Part shown: positions 5,001 through 8,543 of the stretch, piece after piece | Numbering within the stretch: the first letter of the stretch is position 1 | Layout of the letters: each line of letters starts with the position of its first letter | NCBI GenBank assembly: GCA_002727485.1 | Contig: PBXE01000055.1 | Location: 1 to 8,543 of the forward strand | Length of the DNA: 8,543 nucleotides | Origin: Methanobacteriota archaeon | GTDB taxonomy: Archaea; Thermoplasmatota; Poseidoniia; Poseidoniales; Poseidoniaceae | Direction of reading: 5' to 3' | Position numbers and translations under genes: made by a program | The notes under the pieces: model-generated | What the model was told of the DNA's origin: nothing | The model's input: the letters and a program-made list of their open reading frames with translations, nothing else | The model's database searches: none

Positions 5001-7620
5001 TGGACCTGAGGTGGTAGTTGAAGCTGGCCCTGTATTCTCAGATTATCCTTCAGGGTTTAGCTACGGAGAGTGGGCTTCTGGAAGTTCTGTTAATGCTTTG
5101 TTTGATTTTTACAATATTGGCGGTGCAGATTTAGAGATCACCGAAGTTTCCTTTAACCCTAGTGGTGTTTTTAGTGTAGGGTCTGCAACAACATTTCCGC
5201 TTGTTACAGCAGCTGGAGATTCCAATGGGTTTTATGTTTTTTTCAACCCAACAGCTGATGAAGATAGCGTGTATGTGTCAGAAATGACGATAGTTTCAAA
5301 CACTGGTTCTAATTTAGTTATTCCATTAACCGGTGTTGGTAAAGGTGGATATTATTGGGAAGGTTTTTCTTCTGGAATACCATCAGACTGGTATGTTAGT
5401 ACAGATAGGTGGGGCGTTGCTTCTATAGGTGGAAACAATCTAGCCTATCATGGTGATGATGCAGTTGATTGTGATGATACACTTAGAACAGCTGCAATAG
5501 CACTACCTGAAATAACTGATGGTGGAAAATGGAAGCTTTCATTTGATGATTATCAGAATTATGGTACATATTATGTATATCACGAAGTAGGTATTTCTAC
5601 CGATGGTGGTGCTACGTATACGCCAGTTTGGGTTGGAGACGGAGTTTCAAACAGTTTAACGCCGATTTCTCCACTTGATATTACCAGTTTTGCTGGTGGA
5701 GATATTCATATTGCTTTTGTTTATCAAGGTAACTATGCTGATACTTGGGGTATTGATAATGTTAAGATTGAAAAAGCTTATGAGCCGGTTTTAGCAATGA
5801 GTAACCCAGTTTTTCCAGCAACAGCTATTGGTGACACTTCTACAGTTCAATTAGTTGTAGGAAATGTTGGTTCTGGTGTTATCAATGCCACAATGGTGTT
5901 TGATGGTTTTGTGTCTACAGCTACTACTGTTTCATTAGAAGCTGGTGATCTTGATACCATAGATATCCACTACATACCAACAGTGTCTGGTATGAGTACA
6001 GGTACTATTACTTGTGATGCTTCAGCATCTGTTACGGGTGATGGTGCAACATTTAATGCTGGCACTTTTGTGTTAACACCAGAAGCAAATGCTGGAGACT
6101 TAGCTTTTGATTTTGTTAATCAATGGTGTGGTTGGGACACTTATGATTTACTAGGTTTCGAGTGGCAGGGATACCCTGGAGATTGGACCTGGTGGGGTGG
6201 AGATGGACACGCTAGTGCAAATTATGCTGGTGTTTATTCCCGTATAGATTACTGGGGTGGTGCTGATGATTATCTTGTTTCCCCAAGGCTAGACGTAGAA
6301 GCAGGAGAGATTCTGTCTTTTTGGGCTAAAGGCGGTGCTGATGCGAATACAGGCGACCGCGATTCTATGGATGTTTGGGTTAGTAGTGAAAGACCAGTGA
6401 TGGGTTATGAAATTGATGAAACAGGAACTAGGGTAGACACAGGTTTTGTTAATACTGATGCTTTCACATGGGTGTATGGAAGTTTACCATCTCCAGACTC
6501 ATGGGATCCAGTTAGCATTGATTTAACCAATTACGCTGGTGATACTTGGGTATTAATTCATTCTATGAAAAATGGGTGGCAACTTGCGATTGATGACCTA
6601 GCGCATCCAGATATCTATATGAACCCACTTCCGGTGCTATATGTTGGTCGTAGTTATGATTTTGGTGTAACACAGCCGACAGGCGATTCTGTTAGGTATT
6701 ACTTACGCAACACAGGTATGTCTGATCTTGTTATAGAATCTATGGACTGGGAGAATGGAGAATTTTTCTCTGCTGATTATGATGGAACTTTTCCTGTAAC
6801 AATTCAGCCAGGTGGTATAGATAGTATTATGGTTCATTGGATGCCTGAGCAAGAAGGGTTTGAATTTGACACTCTTTTCTACGTTAGTAACTATACAGAA
6901 GGTGAGTTTGATGCTTACGGCAGGGGGACAGAATATTCAGTTTTTACAGCTGATGCCTTTAATAACCCTCCAAACGCTACAAATCTAGTTGCGCCAGCTC
7001 CAGACACTGAACTTGTTCTTGATGGTTCAAACGCAGAAGGAACAACACAGATCATTTGGCAGAATGCTACAGATCCTGATGGATATCCTATAGAATATAT
7101 TTTAGAACTCATTGTTGAAAATACTGGAGACACATTAGATACAATGATAACTAACAATATATTTAATTTATCTCATGCAGAAATTTTAGAATATATGGAA
7201 GAGTCAGGGGTTACTTCTCTTGATATTACTTGGGATGTTTATACTTCTGATGGTTTTGAGGAAGTAGAGTCAGGTAATGGTCCATGGAGCTTATCTATTG
7301 ACGGTGGTTGGGCACTTGGTGTAGACAATAATACAATTCCAGATGTATTTGCCTTACACAACAACTATCCTAACCCATTTAACCCAATTACAAATATTAG
7401 ATATGACATCCCGGAAGTTAGTGATGTTAAAATTGATATTTATAATCTAGCGGGTAAAAAGGTTAAGACATTGGTTTCAAGTAACCATCAGCCAGGAAGA
7501 TATAAGATTCAGTGGAATGCAACCAATGAATCTGGTGCACCTGTTTCTACAGGTATGTATATCTACAAGATTCGTGCGAAAGATTTTGTTTCAGTTAAAA
7601 AACTTTTATTAATGAAGTAA
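2047..7620 (+). CDS. Giant modular surface protein: lamin-tail-like, choice-of-anchor-J and ASH-like repeats, T9SS type A sorting domain
   Basis: This is a predicted secreted or cell-surface protein of 1857 residues; I recognise its domains but no enzyme. A Sec signal peptide occupies about residues 1-19 (hydrophobic VSVLLAASLFFANG). A Lys/Gln-rich segment (about 20-132) follows, then a lamin-tail-like domain (about 133-314, opening LFISEVAEG). Five choice-of-anchor-J-like beta domains (about 327-474, 582-738, 839-987, 1104-1243, 1354-1524) alternate with five ASH/Ig-like domains (about 483-578, 742-835, 994-1098, 1247-1352, 1528-1630). J modules show FEG.FPP.GW starts and Y/L-VSP motifs. An Fn3-like region (about 1643-1750) precedes the T9SS type A sorting domain (about 1767-1857; NNYPNPFNP, then YNLAGKKVKTL, ending KKLLLMK). 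The protein would cross the outer membrane by T9SS, lose the C-terminal domain, and be anchored or released. Such all-beta architectures suggest adhesion, matrix or glycan contact, but the ligand is unknown. Domain borders are by eye. Confidence 0.9.
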   Translation: MYKTVSVLLAASLFFANGQVETKTLKEAPTAVEQKSEKDVNIKAVDVKTTSSFETGRLTNELNVVQNIQKQQKETVNYSNLENLSKRQATKEAYRKHIEKNGNKAQKHELLTFPGTSNQNIVVSRITRDASTLFISEVAEGSSYNKYLEIYNGTGADVDLSGYSISSCSNGCDVENQFDYPDNVVFESGTVLANGDVYIICDSRATDAINAECDQTFGFLSNGDDFMALTESGATADTYVVVDKFGDFGPDPGSGFDIAGVSAGTKDNTLVRKESITSGNTDWTSSAGTDADNSEWVVSDRPTATYTPSTLGSHTMVDTPSGLSEGFEGSFPPYGWTMVSMNDNNSISQSASSAYEGVYSARFSSYYSASSSTGDYTQYMVSPKLVVGSGESFSFWHDQSSFSGESFMVGVSTTDDLTSFVFGDEVVRASGSSGTWEQHVEDLSAYDGQEIYVAIKYTSNYLYYLYIDHVEGPPVYVNTEPVASVSPVQLDFGTINTSSTASLDLTISNFGGGDLTGSLSSDNAKFTVGTFSGSVAPGASEVVTVTYTPTDVVSDAGVITFTHNGASSPTTVAVTGSGTDAFLLVDFEGAFPPTGWQAISNNTNNSITQSSLYSNSGSYSARFSSYSSASSSTGDYTQYMISPQVGIPTDGAEFSMYYLPYVSSFSGPQPESFMVGVSTTDSDPASFTWYDEVVSSNETWALHVEDLSGYAGQNVYVAIKYTSDYLYYLYVDDIKVAPPSAQPILTVGSSSIPFIATGIDSTSSVAVSISNNGTGDLSGTITYPAGFSGPASFSSTDTEIVVSFSPTTSGILTGNVELTSNGGDVSIAVSGSAGHSVATWEPAWPQGWTTINNDNTGDGWQFFGPTGSRTGTGYAGTEEDGSGTVNDDWLVSPKYSAASGSFFSFYASMGSFAGGSYPDIMEVYLSPTGGGQPADFTVRLDSVNSVGGDYLPYSYDLSTYADTEVRLAIVYRGEYGYELNVDDVAGPEVVVEAGPVFSDYPSGFSYGEWASGSSVNALFDFYNIGGADLEITEVSFNPSGVFSVGSATTFPLVTAAGDSNGFYVFFNPTADEDSVYVSEMTIVSNTGSNLVIPLTGVGKGGYYWEGFSSGIPSDWYVSTDRWGVASIGGNNLAYHGDDAVDCDDTLRTAAIALPEITDGGKWKLSFDDYQNYGTYYVYHEVGISTDGGATYTPVWVGDGVSNSLTPISPLDITSFAGGDIHIAFVYQGNYADTWGIDNVKIEKAYEPVLAMSNPVFPATAIGDTSTVQLVVGNVGSGVINATMVFDGFVSTATTVSLEAGDLDTIDIHYIPTVSGMSTGTITCDASASVTGDGATFNAGTFVLTPEANAGDLAFDFVNQWCGWDTYDLLGFEWQGYPGDWTWWGGDGHASANYAGVYSRIDYWGGADDYLVSPRLDVEAGEILSFWAKGGADANTGDRDSMDVWVSSERPVMGYEIDETGTRVDTGFVNTDAFTWVYGSLPSPDSWDPVSIDLTNYAGDTWVLIHSMKNGWQLAIDDLAHPDIYMNPLPVLYVGRSYDFGVTQPTGDSVRYYLRNTGMSDLVIESMDWENGEFFSADYDGTFPVTIQPGGIDSIMVHWMPEQEGFEFDTLFYVSNYTEGEFDAYGRGTEYSVFTADAFNNPPNATNLVAPAPDTELVLDGSNAEGTTQIIWQNATDPDGYPIEYILELIVENTGDTLDTMITNNIFNLSHAEILEYMEESGVTSLDITWDVYTSDGFEEVESGNGPWSLSIDGGWALGVDNNTIPDVFALHNNYPNPFNPITNIRYDIPEVSDVKIDIYNLAGKKVKTLVSSNHQPGRYKIQWNATNESGAPVSTGMYIYKIRAKDFVSVKKLLLMK
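3025..4560 (+). repeat. Internal duplication: two consecutive J + ASH-like units in the giant gene
   Basis: Unit 1 (3025-3804, residues 327-586) and unit 2 (3805-4560, residues 587-838) are closely similar at the protein level. Both begin FEG.FPP.GW, both contain YSARFSSY followed by SASSSTGDYTQYM, both have ESFMVGVSTTD, and both end the J module with VAIKYTS.YLYYLY. The offset between equivalent positions is exactly 780 bases (260 codons), for example 3121 against 3901. In the best-matching 66 bases (3121-3186 against 3901-3966) I count 54 identities. The three later J/ASH pairs are much more divergent, so this pair comes from a later duplication event. Confidence 0.85.
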
Positions 7621-7642
7621 TAATTCTTTCAAATAGATTAAT

Positions 7643-7670
7643 AAATGAGGGGCTTTCGGGCCCCTTATTT
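7643..7670 (+). terminator. Intrinsic terminator of the giant gene
   Basis: An 11-base-pair stem (7643-7653 with 7660-7670, one G-T pair) has a GC-rich top, GGGGC paired with GCCCC, and a 6-base loop TTTCGG. The right arm runs into TTATTTGTTT, giving a U-rich tail. It starts 23 bases after the TAA at 7618-7620. This is a textbook rho-independent terminator and separates the giant gene from ssb. The A-rich left flank means it could also act weakly on the opposite strand. Confidence 0.92.
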
Positions 7671-7702
7671 GTTTATACTTGATCGAGGTTTATATTTAAA
7701 AT

Positions 7703-7711
7703 TGTTATAAC
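7703..7711 (+). promoter_or_regulatory. Candidate extended -10 promoter for ssb
   Basis: TGTTATAAC matches the extended -10 consensus TGNTATAAT at all but the last base. It lies after the terminator at 7643-7670 and 35 bases before the ssb start codon, so ssb needs a promoter about here. No good -35 hexamer lies at 17 bases; TTGATC at 7679-7684 is 21 bases away, too far for a normal spacer. Confidence 0.4.
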
Positions 7712-7745
7712 ATAAAATAATATTCTTTCTAATTAGGGAGCCACA

Positions 7746-8165
7746 ATGCAAAAAAACAGTCTAAATAAAGTAATTTTAATTGGAAATTTAGGGCAAGACC
7801 CTGAGGCAAGATTTACCCCTCAAGGTACTGCTGTTACAAATCTAAGTATAGCAACAAATGAGTCGTGGAAGGATCAAAGTGGTGAAATGCAGGATCGCAC
7901 AGAATGGCATCGCGTTGTTATGTATGGACGGATGGCTGAAACAGCAACAGAATATATGAAAAAAGGACAGATGGTTTATGTGGAAGGCAGACTTCATACA
8001 AGAGAATGGGAAGATCAGAACCAGATCAAACGAAAAACAACTGAGATTAGATGTGATAACTTTACAATGTTGGGAAGAAGGTCTGATGCTCCTGGAAGCA
8101 TATCGCAAGGGGACACGTCACCGTCACCATCAGATTCAGAGGTAGATGACGATCTCCCATTTTAG
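7746..8165 (+). CDS. ssb: Single-stranded DNA-binding protein
   Basis: SSB coats single-stranded DNA during replication, repair and recombination, and recruits partner proteins through its C-terminal tip. The product has 139 residues. The OB fold covers about residues 5-108: it opens LNKVILIGNLGQDPEARFTPQGT, broken here as LNKVILIGNLG and DPEARFTPQGT, and continues with the usual EWHRVVMYGRMAE and YVEGRLHTREWED segments. A short Ser/Pro/Gly-rich linker (about 113-132) leads to the acidic tip DDDLPF, the partner-binding motif of bacterial SSBs. The ATG at 7746 has a good Shine-Dalgarno sequence, AGGGAG at 7735-7740, five bases upstream. The gene follows a strong terminator, so it heads its own transcript, probably shared with the acyltransferase gene 31 bases downstream. 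Length and motifs are normal for the family. Confidence 0.98.
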   Translation: MQKNSLNKVILIGNLGQDPEARFTPQGTAVTNLSIATNESWKDQSGEMQDRTEWHRVVMYGRMAETATEYMKKGQMVYVEGRLHTREWEDQNQIKRKTTEIRCDNFTMLGRRSDAPGSISQGDTSPSPSDSEVDDDLPF

Positions 8166-8196
8166 TTAGACATATTTTTACAAATACACGATTTAT

Positions 8197-8543
8197 ATGG
8201 AAAATGTTGGTCTTCCAAAATTTATAAAGCCAAGACCATATTGGGTACAGTATGTCTCTACATACATTGTTTTTTTTCTTTCTTTATTTGTTTGCAAAAT
8301 AAAGGTCAATGGGAAGAATAACATACCCAAAGACATTCCGTTTGTCTTAGCCTCAAATCATTTTGGTTATTTCGACCCTTTTGTTTTGGTTCATGCAATT
8401 CGAAAACCTATTGATTTTATCATGCAAAAAGAGCTTGGTATTGAATTGCATTTTCTTTTTGCTCCCATGATATATGGTGCAATCTTAACCGATAGAAATA
8501 AAGTTGGTCCTTCAACAATAAAGGAATCTATTAAATCCATAAA
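8197..8543 (+). CDS. PlsC-family lysophospholipid (1-acylglycerol-3-phosphate) acyltransferase, N-terminal part, cut by window edge
   Basis: Family members move an acyl chain onto lysophosphatidic acid or a related lysolipid at the inner membrane. The 115 complete codons in the window begin MENVGLPKFIKPRPYWVQ. A hydrophobic segment follows (about 19-33), then ASNHFGYFDPFVL with the catalytic HxxxxD motif (H55 and D60). GAILTDRNK (94-102) resembles the second conserved block (often GxIFVDR), which helps bind the glycerol phosphate. An in-frame TAG at 8167-8169 and the lack of any other ATG favour the start at 8197. No Shine-Dalgarno sequence is visible. The gap to ssb is 31 bases with no terminator, so cotranscription is likely. 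The exact substrate cannot be told from this fragment: PlsC proper, or another acyltransferase such as an ornithine-lipid or lipid A type, remains possible. Confidence 0.85.
   Translation, partial: MENVGLPKFIKPRPYWVQYVSTYIVFFLSLFVCKIKVNGKNNIPKDIPFVLASNHFGYFDPFVLVHAIRKPIDFIMQKELGIELHFLFAPMIYGAILTDRNKVGPSTIKESIKSI

Noticed and set aside
2688..7157. Several short frames (60-110 codons) on both strands inside the giant gene
   Set aside because: All are shadows of the long frame, which has continuous domain similarity, a signal peptide and a sorting domain.
2047..7620. The giant protein as a protease (gingipain-like) or an extracellular nuclease, because J-like and lamin-tail domains occur in such enzymes
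   Set aside because: No catalytic Cys/His caspase-like motif, no endonuclease/phosphatase motif and no other active-site pattern was found; all regions are accounted for by non-catalytic beta domains.
7842..8108. An 88-codon minus-strand open frame
   Set aside because: It is antisense to ssb, and its sequence resembles no protein I recognise.
1..8543. CRISPR arrays, tRNA genes, insertion sequences or phage genes
   Set aside because: No regularly spaced short repeats, no cloverleaf-like sequence, and no transposase or integrase frame were seen on either strand.

Overview
The window looks like the replication-origin neighbourhood of an AT-rich bacterium of the FCB supergroup. Candidatus Marinimicrobia (SAR406) or an Ignavibacteria-type lineage is my best guess. 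This rests on three things: the rpmH | oriC | dnaA divergent layout, the MDRN start of YidC, and a giant secreted protein ending in a type IX secretion (T9SS) type A sorting domain that opens with NNYPNPFNP. The taxonomic placement is inference, because no rRNA is present.

Layout. Positions 1-329 are read leftward: the ribosomal protein L34 gene rpmH, then the first 25 codons of yidC, with neither rnpA nor yidD between them. Positions 330-489 are an AT-rich divergent intergenic region ending in two perfect tandem DnaA boxes immediately before dnaA; this is the candidate origin. dnaA (490-1827) is complete and shows the expected nucleotide-binding and DNA-binding motifs. A 219-base spacer follows. 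It holds a nested inverted repeat, a sigma70-like promoter and a leader whose ribosome binding site sits in a small hairpin loop. A single 1857-codon gene (2047-7620) then encodes a secreted modular surface protein: signal peptide, lysine/glutamine-rich segment, lamin-tail-like domain, five alternating pairs of choice-of-anchor-J-like and ASH/Ig-like domains, an Fn3-like region and the T9SS sorting domain. A strong intrinsic terminator closes it. ssb (7746-8165) follows with its own likely promoter, and then the start of a PlsC-type acyltransferase gene (8197 to the window edge).

How the genes fit together. dnaA and ssb act in replication, rpmH in translation, yidC in inner-membrane protein insertion, and the acyltransferase in phospholipid synthesis. 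The giant gene is the outlier: a cell-surface or secreted cargo in the place where dnaN often follows dnaA. It appears to be a separate transcription unit with its own promoter, strong Shine-Dalgarno sequence and terminator. I found no tRNA, CRISPR array, transposase or phage gene. The most unusual features are the giant cargo gene beside the origin, its internal 260-residue repeat, and the absence of rnpA and yidD between rpmH and yidC.
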